DNA of 64,000 nucleotides from Rhizobium leguminosarum (GTDB taxonomy: Bacteria > Pseudomonadota > Alphaproteobacteria > Rhizobiales > Rhizobiaceae): contig NZ_CP016286.1 of assembly GCF_001679785.1 (NCBI RefSeq), positions 372,001 to 436,000 on the forward strand. The letters are read 5' to 3'. A program made the translations under genes and the position numbers. The notes beneath the pieces were generated by a model. It was not told the DNA's origin. It made no database searches and saw only the letters and a list, made by a program, of their open reading frames with translations. Below are positions 42,028 to 49,703 of the stretch, piece after piece (position 1 is the first letter of the stretch; each line of letters starts with the position of its first letter).

Positions 42028-42083
42028 GACGCTGATTGTCCTCTTTTCGAATCCCAAATGCAATTTGCAAAATTCACTTGCGT

Positions 42084-42096
42084 ACAATTTAATTGT
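42084..42096. promoter_or_regulatory. Probable OhrR operator
   Basis: ACAATT-T-AATTGT is a perfect 13-bp palindrome 51 bp upstream of the ohr start. It resembles the TACAATT/AATTGTA-type sites of OhrR proteins. A second AT-rich partial site, GCAATTTGCAAAATT, lies just upstream at about 42060-42074. Confidence 0.65.
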
Positions 42097-42146
42097 GCGA
42101 TAGTAAAAATCCAACCCGATCGAAGGGCCAACCAAAGGAGATTGTC

Positions 42147-42569
42147 ATGCCTATTCTCTATACGACCAAAGCCTCTGCCACCGGCGGCCGCGCGGGCCGC
42201 GCCGTTTCCGAAAACGGCGTTCTGGACGTGACGCTGACCGTTCCCAAGGAACTCGGCGGCGACGGCGCAACCGGCACCAATCCCGAACAGCTCTTTGCTG
42301 CCGGCTACTCCGCCTGCTTCCTCGGTGCATTGAAATTTGTCGCGGGCCAGCAGAAGGTCAAGATTCCGGAAGATACGACGGTTTCCGCCAAGGTCGGCAT
42401 CGGCCCGCGTGAAGATGGCGGCGGCTTCGGCATCGAAGTGGCGCTGACGGTCAACATCCCGGGTCTCGACCGTGAAACCGCTGAAAAGCTCGCAGCCGCA
42501 GCCCACATCGTCTGCCCCTACAGCCACGCGATGCGCACCTCGACCGAGGTCCCGGTCACCGTCGCCTGA
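42147..42569 (+). CDS. ohr: Organic hydroperoxide resistance protein Ohr
   Basis: Ohr is a lipoyl-dependent thiol peroxidase that reduces fatty-acid and other organic hydroperoxides. The 140-residue protein has the two catalytic cysteines, Cys57 in YSACFLGA and Cys123 in VCPYSHAMR, and the arginine in AVSENGVLDV context (GRAGRAV). The ATG at 42147 follows AAAGGAGA. It is divergent from ohrR. Confidence 0.95.
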   Translation: MPILYTTKASATGGRAGRAVSENGVLDVTLTVPKELGGDGATGTNPEQLFAAGYSACFLGALKFVAGQQKVKIPEDTTVSAKVGIGPREDGGGFGIEVALTVNIPGLDRETAEKLAAAAHIVCPYSHAMRTSTEVPVTVA

Positions 42570-42663
42570 TCGATTTTAAAAAACTTGGTAGCCGTTATCG
42601 GCTGCCGCCATCCGCCGGCCGGGCAGCGTACTTTCCGGCCGGCTTCGGCGTTTTTGCCGTCAC

Positions 42664-43110
42664 TCATGACAGCGCCTGCAGATCCTCCCGCAGCCGTTCG
42701 GCGCTGCCATCCGGCAGCTTGCCGTCTATCATTGCATGTGTGCTTTTCCAGATCGGCAGGGCCTTTGCCAGCACCGCCTTGCCCTCAGGGGTGAGACACA
42801 GCAGCCGGCCGCGCCTATCCCGCGGATTTTCCATCACCGTCACCCAGCCCTTGCGCTGCAGCGGCTTCAGCGCCGCCGTCAGCGTCGTCTGATCCATGGC
42901 GAGCAGGGCAGCGACCGGCCCCATCGGCGGTGGCTCGGGCCGGTTCAGCGACATCATCAGCGAAAACTGCCCGTTGGTCAGCCCGGCCGGCCTCAGCGCA
43001 TCGTCGAACAGCCGGGCAAGCGCGCGTGCTGCCCGCTGCACATGCAGGCAGAGGCAGGTGTCGCGCACCATCAGCGTCGTGGAAAAGGGAATCTCGATCG
43101 AATTTGACAT
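42664..43110 (-). CDS. MarR-family transcriptional regulator
   Basis: The 148-residue protein has a MarR winged helix: TNGQFSLMMSLNRPEPPPMGPVAALLAMDQTTLTAALKPLQRKGWVTVMENPRDRRGRLLCLTPEG. CLCLHVQRAAR near the N-terminus holds two cysteines that could be redox-active. It is divergent from a DUF899 gene and a perfect 12-bp palindrome lies 11 bp upstream of its start, which indicates autoregulation and control of the DUF899-DUF1579-VOC genes. Confidence 0.87.
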   Translation of the reverse strand: MSNSIEIPFSTTLMVRDTCLCLHVQRAARALARLFDDALRPAGLTNGQFSLMMSLNRPEPPPMGPVAALLAMDQTTLTAALKPLQRKGWVTVMENPRDRRGRLLCLTPEGKAVLAKALPIWKSTHAMIDGKLPDGSAERLREDLQALS

Positions 43111-43121
43111 GCTCCATTTCT

Positions 43122-43133
43122 ATTGATATCAAT
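43122..43133. promoter_or_regulatory. Palindromic operator for the MarR regulator
   Basis: ATTGATATCAAT is a perfect 12-bp palindrome in the 88-bp gap between the MarR gene and the DUF899 gene. Its size and place suit a MarR dimer that represses both directions. Confidence 0.6.
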
Positions 43134-43198
43134 CTATTTAGTCAAGGAGAAGGAGATGAGCCGGCTTCACCGGCAAGCGCCGGAGGAGGGCGCATTCC

Positions 43199-43927
43199 AT
43201 GCAGAATGAAGTTGTGTCCCGCGAAGAGTGGCTTGAAGCCCGCCGTGCCTTGCTGGCCAAGGAGAAGGAGGCGACACGGCTGCGCGACAGCGTCAACGCC
43301 GCCCGTCTGGCGCTGCCCTGGGTGAAGGTCGACAAGGATTATGTCTTCGAAACGCCGGAGGGCAGGAAGTCGCTCGCCGATCTCTTCGACGGCCGCAGCC
43401 AGTTGCTGGTCTACCATTTCATGCTTGGCCCGGATTGGGAGGCCGGCTGCACCGGCTGCTCCTTCCTGTCGGATCATGTCGATGGCGCCCTGCCGCATTT
43501 GAACCATCACGACGTCACCTGGGTCGCCGTTTCGCGCGCGCCGCTCGATAAGATCGCCGCCTACAAGCAGCGCATGGGCTGGCAATTTCCCTGGGTCTCT
43601 TCCTTCGGCAGCGATTTTAATTTCGATTATCACGTTTCTTTCAGCCCGGAGGATCTTGCCAAAGACAAGGTCTTCTACAATTTCACGCCTATACCGCCGG
43701 CTGACGCCAACGACGAACTGCCGGGCCTCAGCGCTTTCTACCGCAACGACAAGGGCGAGGTCTTCCATACCTATTCGAGTTATGCCCGCGGGCCGGAAGA
43801 ACTGGTCGGCACCCTGATGATCCTCGACCGCGCGCCGAAGGGCCGCAACGAGGACAGCACGATGAATTTCGTGCGCCGCCACGACGAATATGAGGAGGCC
43901 GCCAAGGCGCCATCCTGCTGTCACTGA
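43199..43927 (+). CDS. DUF899 family thioredoxin-fold protein
   Basis: The protein of 242 residues matches DUF899, a family with a peroxiredoxin-like thioredoxin fold: LLVYHFMLGPDWEAGCTGCSFLSDHVDG near residue 70, then VAVSRAPLDKI, WQFPWVSSFGSDFN and VFHTYSSYARG. The GCTGC pair sits where thioredoxin-like active cysteines occur. An aldehyde- or peroxide-related role is possible, but the family has no established reaction. It is first in a cluster with DUF1579 and VOC proteins. Confidence 0.85.
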   Translation: MQNEVVSREEWLEARRALLAKEKEATRLRDSVNAARLALPWVKVDKDYVFETPEGRKSLADLFDGRSQLLVYHFMLGPDWEAGCTGCSFLSDHVDGALPHLNHHDVTWVAVSRAPLDKIAAYKQRMGWQFPWVSSFGSDFNFDYHVSFSPEDLAKDKVFYNFTPIPPADANDELPGLSAFYRNDKGEVFHTYSSYARGPEELVGTLMILDRAPKGRNEDSTMNFVRRHDEYEEAAKAPSCCH

Positions 43928-44003
43928 GCCGGAGCATCATGCCGAAAAGTGTAAGCGGCTTTGCCCGGAAAGTCGCGAAGTGACTTTCCCAGGATGCGGA
44001 AAA
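43928..44003. repeat. Intergenic repeat (GCATCATGCCGAAAAGTGT type)
   Basis: The segment has GAGCATCATGCCGAAAAGTG followed by AGCGGCTTTGCCCGG and the hairpin AAAGTCGCGAAGTGACTTT. It is in the gap between DUF899 and DUF1579 genes, so it may reduce read-through inside the probable operon. Confidence 0.55.
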
Positions 44004-44035
44004 ACTAACACCACCATCATTCAAGGGAGAAGAGG

Positions 44036-44503
44036 ATGATGAAGACCGCTGAAGTGCTGAAGGAACATTCCTTCCTGGAAAGACTGGTCGGCGACTGGAC
44101 CGTCACCGCACCCGATATGAGTGGCGGAGAGCCCTGGACGGAGACCGTCCGCTCGCTGCACGGCATCTGGTTCGTCGCCGAAGGGACCGGCCGTATGCCC
44201 GATGGTAAGGAGGCGACCAGCATCCTGACGCTCGGCTACAATGCTTCGAAAGCCAAGTACATCGGCAGTTGGATCGGCAGCATGATGGACTATATGTGGG
44301 TCTATGAGGGCGAGGTCGACGCGTCGGGCAATGTGCTCGACCTCTATACGACAGGTCCCGACTTCAACACCGAAGGCCTTGCCGATTATCGTGAGCAGAT
44401 CACCTTCGTCGACGCAGACCACCGCACCTTCGTCTCCAGCGTCAAGCAGCCCGATGGCTCGTGGAAGCAGTTCATGGAAGCGCATTACGCCCGCAAGATC
44501 TGA
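44036..44503 (+). CDS. DUF1579 family protein
   Basis: The 155-residue protein resembles DUF1579, small lipocalin-like beta barrels: FLERLVGDWTVTAPDMSGGEPWTETVRSLHGIWFVAEGTG, ILTLGYNASKAKYIGSWIGSMMDYMWVYEG and a C-terminal WKQFMEAHYARK. The ligand is unknown. AAGGGAGAAGAGG precedes the start; ATG 44036 or 44039 could be used. It lies between DUF899 and VOC genes on the same strand. Confidence 0.8.
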   Translation: MMKTAEVLKEHSFLERLVGDWTVTAPDMSGGEPWTETVRSLHGIWFVAEGTGRMPDGKEATSILTLGYNASKAKYIGSWIGSMMDYMWVYEGEVDASGNVLDLYTTGPDFNTEGLADYREQITFVDADHRTFVSSVKQPDGSWKQFMEAHYARKI

Positions 44504-44568
44504 CAATCACGGCGCGCCCCAACCCCGAAAACGGGGCCTAGGAAAAGCGGCGTCGAAAAAGGGAGAGT

Positions 44569-45351
44569 ATGATGTCTGAGACGCATGGAAAGTTCATCTG
44601 GTGCGAGTTGATGACCCCCGACACATCGGCTGCCGCGAAATTCTATAGCTCGGTCGTCGGCTGGACCACCTCCGAGATGAAAATGGAGGGCATGCCCACC
44701 TACACGATCTTCGAGGCGAACGGCATCGGCGTCGCCGGCCTGATGGAATTTCCGGCCGAACTCGAAGGCAAGGGCATTCCACCGAACTGGACGGGTTATG
44801 TCGATGTCGACGACGTCGACCAGTCGGCCAAGGATTTCGCCGCCAATGGCGGCTCGGTCCGCCGTCCGCCGGAAGACATCCCGACCATCGGCCGCTTCGC
44901 CGTCGTCGCCGATCCGCATGGCGCGGTGCTCTGCATCATGACGCCGGCGCCGATGGAGAAGCCCATGCCGGAACTGGCCTTCGACGCACCCGGCAATATC
45001 GGCTGGCGCGAACTCTATGCCGGCAATGGCGCTGACGCGCTGGCTTTCTATTCCAAGCTGTTCGGCTGGACGAAGGACAGCGAAATGGACATGGGCCCGA
45101 TGGGCGTCTACTACATCTTCGCCCACAACGGCAGGCAGACCGGCGGCATGATGACTAAGCCGGAAAGCATGCCGATGACCTTCTGGTGCTATTATTTCAT
45201 CGTGCCCACCCTCGATGCCGCGATCGAACGCGTCACCTCAGGCGGCGGCAAGGTCGTCACCGGCCCGATGGAGGTCCCCGGCGGCAGCTGGATCATCCAG
45301 GCCACCGACCCGCAAGGCGCCTTCTTCTGCCTAGTCGCACCGAAGCGGTAG
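44569..45351 (+). CDS. VOC superfamily protein with two glyoxalase-like domains
   Basis: The 260-residue protein is a tandem of two vicinal-oxygen-chelate domains. The first starts GKFIWCELMTPDTSAAAKFYSSVVGW and the second GWRELYAGNGADALAFYSKLFGWTKD. Each ends with a GAVLCIM- or GAFFCLV-type strand. Such proteins are often annotated as glyoxalase or bleomycin-resistance relatives; metal and substrate cannot be told. It ends the DUF899-DUF1579-VOC cluster. Confidence 0.85.
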   Translation: MMSETHGKFIWCELMTPDTSAAAKFYSSVVGWTTSEMKMEGMPTYTIFEANGIGVAGLMEFPAELEGKGIPPNWTGYVDVDDVDQSAKDFAANGGSVRRPPEDIPTIGRFAVVADPHGAVLCIMTPAPMEKPMPELAFDAPGNIGWRELYAGNGADALAFYSKLFGWTKDSEMDMGPMGVYYIFAHNGRQTGGMMTKPESMPMTFWCYYFIVPTLDAAIERVTSGGGKVVTGPMEVPGGSWIIQATDPQGAFFCLVAPKR

Positions 45352-45383
45352 GTTTGGGAGCGACGTTGGCGGTGTGCCGTGAG

Positions 45384-45535
45384 GCCCCCTCATCCGGCTG
45401 CCGCCACCTTCTCCCCGAGGGGAGAAGAGATATGCCGCTGCGTCTCGATTCCCTCTTCTCCCCTCGGGGGTCCGAAGGACGGGTCGAGACCAGTGGCTCG
45501 GCCCCGGCCAGTGCCCGTAGGGCGGATGAGGGGGC
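45384..45535. repeat. RIME-like repeat with 13-bp terminal inverted repeats
   Basis: GCCCCCTCATCCG at 45384-45396 and CGGATGAGGGGGC at 45523-45535 are perfect inverted ends. Inside, CTTCTCCCCGAGGGGAGAAG and CTCTTCTCCCCTCGGGG form hairpins. It separates the convergent VOC and ABC-F genes. Confidence 0.78.
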
Positions 45536-45559
45536 GGCACGGCATGCCGTCAACATCTA

Positions 45560-47086
45560 TCACCCCACACTTTTTATCGAAGCAAAAAACCCTTCCGGGC
45601 TTTCCACTTCCACCAACCGCTTCCTCTCGATCAGCCAGAACCGGTTTCCCACCGCCCGCACGAAACTGCGGTCGTGGGAGACCAGCAGGCAGCTCGCTTC
45701 GTGCGCCATCAGCTCGCTCTCCAGCGCCTCCTGTCCCTCGATGTCGAGGTGGTTGGTCGGTTCGTCGAGCAGGTAGAAGTTCGGCTCCGTCAGCCGCAGC
45801 ACCAGCATGCCGAGCCTGGCCTTCTGGCCGCCGGAGAGCTGGCCGATCGGTTTTGCCTGCATATCGATCATCATGCCGGCGCCTGCGAGCAAAGCCCGCG
45901 CCCGCTGGTCGCCGACATCGAAGCGGCGAATGATCGTGCCGATCGGCGTGTCGGTGTCGGCAAGATCGGCAAGTGCCTGGTCGCCATAGCCGAGAACCAG
46001 CGAAGGCGTCGCCTTGATGCTGTCCCGCGCCGTCTCCGGCCTTTCGATCGCCTGCTTCAGCATCGATACCAGCCGTGACTTGCCGGCGCCGTTGAGGCCG
46101 AGCAGCACGATGCGGTCGCCCTGGCAGATGAATTGCCGGCCGGTCTTGAACAGCAGGGTTCCATCCGGCGTCGTCACCGCCGCATCCTCCAGCGTCATCA
46201 GCACCTTGGCATGCGTGCCGCGATTGGCAAGCCGGATGGCGCCGGCCGAGCGTTCCAGATGCGCCGGTTTTGCCGCGTCCTCCAGCTTCTCCGCCCGCTG
46301 CTTGAGCTGCTTCGTCTTGACGACGAGCAGATCGCTGCCGGAATTGATGCCGATATTGTTGAGCTTCGCCGCCTGCTTGCGCAATTGCTCCGCCACCTTC
46401 ATGTCGCGCTCGTAGCGCCGCGCCTCCGAGGCGTCGGCGTCGTCGAGGGCAGCGCGCGCCCTTGTATAGGGCAGGGCGAAGACCGGCGATTGCTCCGGCC
46501 GCAGGAACAGCGTCCGGTTGGTCGTCGCATCGAGGAAGGCGCGATCGTGGCTGGACAGGATAACCGGCACGTCGCGCGGCAGCGCATTCAGCCAGCTCTC
46601 CAGCTGCGAGATCTTTTCGAGGTCGAGATGGTTGGTCGGCTCGTCGAGCAGAAGCACGTCGGGCTCGCTCACCCAGGTGCGGGCAAGCATGGCAAGCCGC
46701 TGCCATCCGCCGCTCAACTGCTTCAGCGGCCGGCCGCGCATGACCTCCGGCACGTCGAGCGATTCCAGCACCACGTCGACCCGCCAGCTCTCGCTTTCGG
46801 CCTGATCGGCCGGCAGGGCCTGCAGCACCGCATCGTAGAATGGCGTGTCGAAAAGGGCAGGGGGCACGTTCTGCGCGACATGGCCGACGGTCAGCCCGCG
46901 CGCCTTGGTGATCTCGCCCTCGCTCGGCTCCAGCGCGCCGGTGATGCAGGCAAGCAGCGTCGATTTCCCCCGCCCGTTGGCGGCGACCAGGCCGATGCGA
47001 TCGCCGGCATTGACGACGAGATTGAGCTTGGAAAACAAGGGATTGCCCAGCGTCACGCCGAGATTGCGGATATTGATGAGTGTCAT
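45560..47086 (-). CDS. ABC-F family ATPase (ribosome-associated type)
   Basis: The 508-residue cytosolic protein has two ABC ATPase domains without membrane segments. Walker A motifs are NGRGKST and NGAGKSR, signatures are LSGGWQR and LSGGQKAR, and both Walker B regions read LLDEPTNHLD. The linker between them is long and basic (MKVAEQLRKQAAKLNN onward), as in ABC-F proteins that act on the ribosome in translation or antibiotic protection. The ATG at 47086 begins MTLINIRNLG. A leader ORF and attenuator-like RNA lie upstream, which suggests induction by translation stress. Confidence 0.9.
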   Translation of the reverse strand: MTLINIRNLGVTLGNPLFSKLNLVVNAGDRIGLVAANGRGKSTLLACITGALEPSEGEITKARGLTVGHVAQNVPPALFDTPFYDAVLQALPADQAESESWRVDVVLESLDVPEVMRGRPLKQLSGGWQRLAMLARTWVSEPDVLLLDEPTNHLDLEKISQLESWLNALPRDVPVILSSHDRAFLDATTNRTLFLRPEQSPVFALPYTRARAALDDADASEARRYERDMKVAEQLRKQAAKLNNIGINSGSDLLVVKTKQLKQRAEKLEDAAKPAHLERSAGAIRLANRGTHAKVLMTLEDAAVTTPDGTLLFKTGRQFICQGDRIVLLGLNGAGKSRLVSMLKQAIERPETARDSIKATPSLVLGYGDQALADLADTDTPIGTIIRRFDVGDQRARALLAGAGMMIDMQAKPIGQLSGGQKARLGMLVLRLTEPNFYLLDEPTNHLDIEGQEALESELMAHEASCLLVSHDRSFVRAVGNRFWLIERKRLVEVESPEGFFASIKSVG

Positions 47087-47093
47087 GATCGTT

Positions 47094-47281
47094 CTCTGGT
47101 CTTGACCGGGTATCAAGCGCGGCCCGGGGCGTTCAGCCATCACGGGATTGCGCGGTTCGAGCCCGGGAAATGAGAGGAATGCGCGCTGTCATCTACGGCG
47201 CCGCATTGGCCACGAAGGGCAGACCAGGAAGAGATGTCGAGAAACGGTCTCTGGTCAGCCCTGCAAACGCACTTGCAGGGC
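47094..47281 (-). promoter_or_regulatory. Attenuator-like leader RNA of the ABC-F gene
   Basis: Reading the minus strand, a 9-bp stem GCCCTGCAA/TTGCAGGGC (47281-47258) ends the leader ORF. The sequence CTGGTCT at 47227-47221 can pair with GACCAG at 47256-47251, next to the leader stop codon, or with AGACCAG at 47102-47096. The latter overlaps the probable ribosome-binding region (AGAGAA) just upstream of the ABC-F start. The two pairings exclude each other, as in translation attenuators. Confidence 0.6.
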
Positions 47282-47326
47282 GTTGACGGGACCACGCTGG
47301 CGATTAAACCGAAAATAATATTGCAT
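47255..47326 (-). CDS. Leader peptide upstream of the ABC-F gene
   Basis: A 23-codon ORF, MQYYFRFNRQRG followed by PVNALQVRLQG, starts with ATG at 47326 after a consensus AGGAGG eight bases upstream. The stop TGA lies at 47255-47257. The last seven codons overlap the left and right arms of a 9-bp hairpin. It is 168 bp upstream of the ABC-F start on the same strand. Short leader ORFs of this kind control some antibiotic-resistance ABC-F and methylase genes through ribosome stalling. The function here is inferred. Confidence 0.6.
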   Translation of the reverse strand: MQYYFRFNRQRGPVNALQVRLQG

Positions 47327-47524
47327 TGCGTGATCCTCCTTTCTCAAAAGCTTGCGCGATCCAAATAACATTGCCCGCAAAAAGAGGCAAGAGAACTGCA
47401 GGCACGCCGATTTCCGGTCACCGCGCCGGCGGCGAGCTTGGCCGGAAGGCGTCCTCCAAACTCTGCTATCGCCTATTTGCCGTTGTTGGTGGCTGAGCGA
47501 GGATGGTGCTGGTGCTCTGCGCTC

Positions 47525-47668
47525 ACGAGAGCCTCACCCTGAGGTGCCCTGTAAGGGCCTCGAAGGGCGGGGCGGGTGCGCTGGCGGTTAATGGATTCAA
47601 GGAGCAGCGCCGAGCGTGTCCTTCGAGGCTTCGGCCTTCGGCCTGCGCGCCTCAGGATGAGGGACGTT
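47525..47668. repeat. Intergenic repeat (CCTCACCCTGAGG / CCTCAGGATGAGG type)
   Basis: CCTCACCCTGAGGTGCC at the left and GCGCCTCAGGATGAGGG at the right are near inverse, with GCCTCGAAGG and CCTTCGAGGC inside and TTCGGCCTTCGGCC near the right arm. This type is common in Rhizobiales genomes. The 697-bp gap between the ABC-F genes also holds the leader region (47087-47340) and, at 47690-47783, a further GC-rich stretch with no gene. Confidence 0.6.
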
Positions 47669-47783
47669 GGAGGATGCCGCGCTCCCCTCGCAAACAACGG
47701 GGCGAGGGGACTTGCCATGCGGGAGGCGGGTGGGGGACGGAGAGGTGGCGGCAGACGGATGGGCACGCTACCCAATCCCAAAA

Positions 47784-49376
47784 TCACCCGGCCGGGTCGC
47801 CAAGCAGCTCCAGCCGCCGCGTAATCCCGACACTCCTGAGGAATGTCTCGTCGTGGCTGACCACCAGCAGCGCGCCGTCATAGGCGCGCAGTCCTGCCTC
47901 GACCGCGGCGATCGAGTCGATGTCGAGATGATTGGTCGGCTCGTCGAGGATCAACAGCGGAGGCGGCGCCGAGCCGAGGACGCAGGCAAGGCCCGCCCGC
48001 AGCAATTGCCCGCCGCTCAGCGTCGATACGGTCTGTAGCGCCGCATCGGCTCTGAACATGAAGCGGGCAAGGGCAGCCCGGCAAGTATTTTCATCGGCCT
48101 GCGGATTGATCCGGCGAAAATTGTCGCGGATCGAAGCCGACGGATCGAGCAGGCTCACCTTCTGATCGAGCATCGAGAAAGCGGTCATGACGCTGACCGT
48201 GCCGGCCCAGGGTTTCAGCGCGCCTGTAACAAGCGCCAGCAAGGTCGTCTTGCCCGAGCCGTTGCGGCCGGTGACGGCGATACGCTCCGGTCCCGTCACG
48301 TCGAAGGAGAGATCGCGGATGACGGGATCACCCGGCTGGTAGCCCGATGTCACGCCATCCATCCTCAGCACGATCTTGCTGGCGGGCAGCCCGGTCGGCG
48401 GCAGGGTGACCGACAAGGGCTGGAGGATCTCGATCTTCTCGCGCGCTGCCCTTGCCTCTTCCAGTGCGTGGGCGCGCCGGCGTTCGGCGAGGCGGGCATT
48501 GTCGCCGCCGGTCGTTTCGCTCCGCTCCTTCATGCCGCCGAGCATGATGCGCGGTATGCCGCCCTTGGCGGCCATCTTCCGCCCGGTGCTGTCCCTCTGC
48601 GCCTGACGCTCCACCGTCGCCTGCGCTTTCCGCGCCACCTCGGCCATGCGTTTTTCGGCTTCAGTGAGATCATGCTGTGCCGCCGCGAGCTCGAGAGCCT
48701 TACGCTCGCGGTAATGGCTCCAGTTTCCGCCGTAGCGCGTGGCACTGAGCGACGTCAGTTCAACGATCGCATCGACGCTTTCGAGCAGTTCCCGATCATG
48801 GCTGATGATGATGGCGCCGGCCCGCCAGTCTGACATCAGCGCGATCACCGCCTCGCGGCCTTCGCGATCGAGATTGTTGGTCGGTTCGTCGAGCAAAAGG
48901 AAATCCGATTCTGTGAAGATCAGCCCCGCAAGCCCGGCACGGGTACGCTGTCCGCCAGAGAGTACCGCAAGTGGCGTCTCCGGCGGTGCGTTGAGCCCCG
49001 TCCGATTGAGCGCTGCGGCGATGCGCGCCTCCAGCATCCAGTCCGCCGATGCAAGCTCGTCGGCCGTTGCCTCGCCACCTTCGGCGCGGCGAAGAATAGC
49101 GAGCGCATCGGTCACGCCGAAGAGATCGGCGATCGTTTTCTTGGGCGTCACCTGAACGTTCTGCCGCAGCACGCCGAGGCTGCCGCCGACGGATACCGTC
49201 CCGGAATGCGGCTGGATCTCACCGGAGACGAGTTTGAGCAGCGTCGTCTTGCCGACGCCGTTGCGCCCGACGAGACCGGTACGCTCGGCCCCGAAACTCA
49301 GGTCAAGATTGGAAAAAAGCGGCCACCCGTCAGGAGCGGACCATGAAATTTGGGAGAGAGTGATGGATGCAGGCAT
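47784..49376 (-). CDS. ABC-F family ATPase (second)
   Basis: The 530-residue protein has two ABC domains: Walker A GRNGVGKTT and GRNGSGKTT, signatures LSGGQRTR and LSGGQLLR, Walker B LLDEPTNNLD and ILDEPTNHLD. The linker holds RKAQATVERQAQRDSTGRK, typical of some drug-resistance-like ABC-F members. It differs from the neighbouring ABC-F and is not a recent copy. The ATG at 49376 (MPASITLSQI) fits homologues; a GTG at 49442 in frame is possible. A short ORF starting at 49434 overlaps its start in another frame. Confidence 0.88.
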   Translation of the reverse strand: MPASITLSQISWSAPDGWPLFSNLDLSFGAERTGLVGRNGVGKTTLLKLVSGEIQPHSGTVSVGGSLGVLRQNVQVTPKKTIADLFGVTDALAILRRAEGGEATADELASADWMLEARIAAALNRTGLNAPPETPLAVLSGGQRTRAGLAGLIFTESDFLLLDEPTNNLDREGREAVIALMSDWRAGAIIISHDRELLESVDAIVELTSLSATRYGGNWSHYRERKALELAAAQHDLTEAEKRMAEVARKAQATVERQAQRDSTGRKMAAKGGIPRIMLGGMKERSETTGGDNARLAERRRAHALEEARAAREKIEILQPLSVTLPPTGLPASKIVLRMDGVTSGYQPGDPVIRDLSFDVTGPERIAVTGRNGSGKTTLLALVTGALKPWAGTVSVMTAFSMLDQKVSLLDPSASIRDNFRRINPQADENTCRAALARFMFRADAALQTVSTLSGGQLLRAGLACVLGSAPPPLLILDEPTNHLDIDSIAAVEAGLRAYDGALLVVSHDETFLRSVGITRRLELLGDPAG

Positions 49377-49539
49377 GGATATGGATGTCCCCGTTGGCAA
49401 GGCGAACTGGCGTTGCGATCGGGTTGAAATCCATTGCGGCACACATCCTGTTGAAATGGTCGATGGCAGGTAATTTAGGGAATAAGGGCTGAAGGTTCAA
49501 GGCGAGGCAGCCAATCGGGCTGCAGGCAGTGATCCTGCT

Positions 49540-49690
49540 CCCTTCTTCTCCCCAGCGGGGAGAAGGTGGCCCGAAGGGTCGGATGAGGGGGCCACACGGT
49601 ACTCCGTTACGGCCTTTCACTGGCCGCTCAAGGCGTTCGTCGCTGGCGCTTCTCACCCCCTTATCTGCCTGCCGGCGTCTTCTCCCCGAG
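49540..49690. repeat. RIME-like repeat fragments
   Basis: CCTTCTTCTCCCCAGCGGGGAGAAGG forms a hairpin near 49541, followed by GGATGAGGGGGCC. Near the other end CACCCCCTTATCTGCCTGCCGG and CTTCTCCCCGAG appear. The halves resemble the RIME-like elements at 9590 and 23664 but the ends do not match perfectly, so this copy looks rearranged. Confidence 0.6.
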
Positions 49691-49703
49691 AAGAGACCCC
49701 GAT

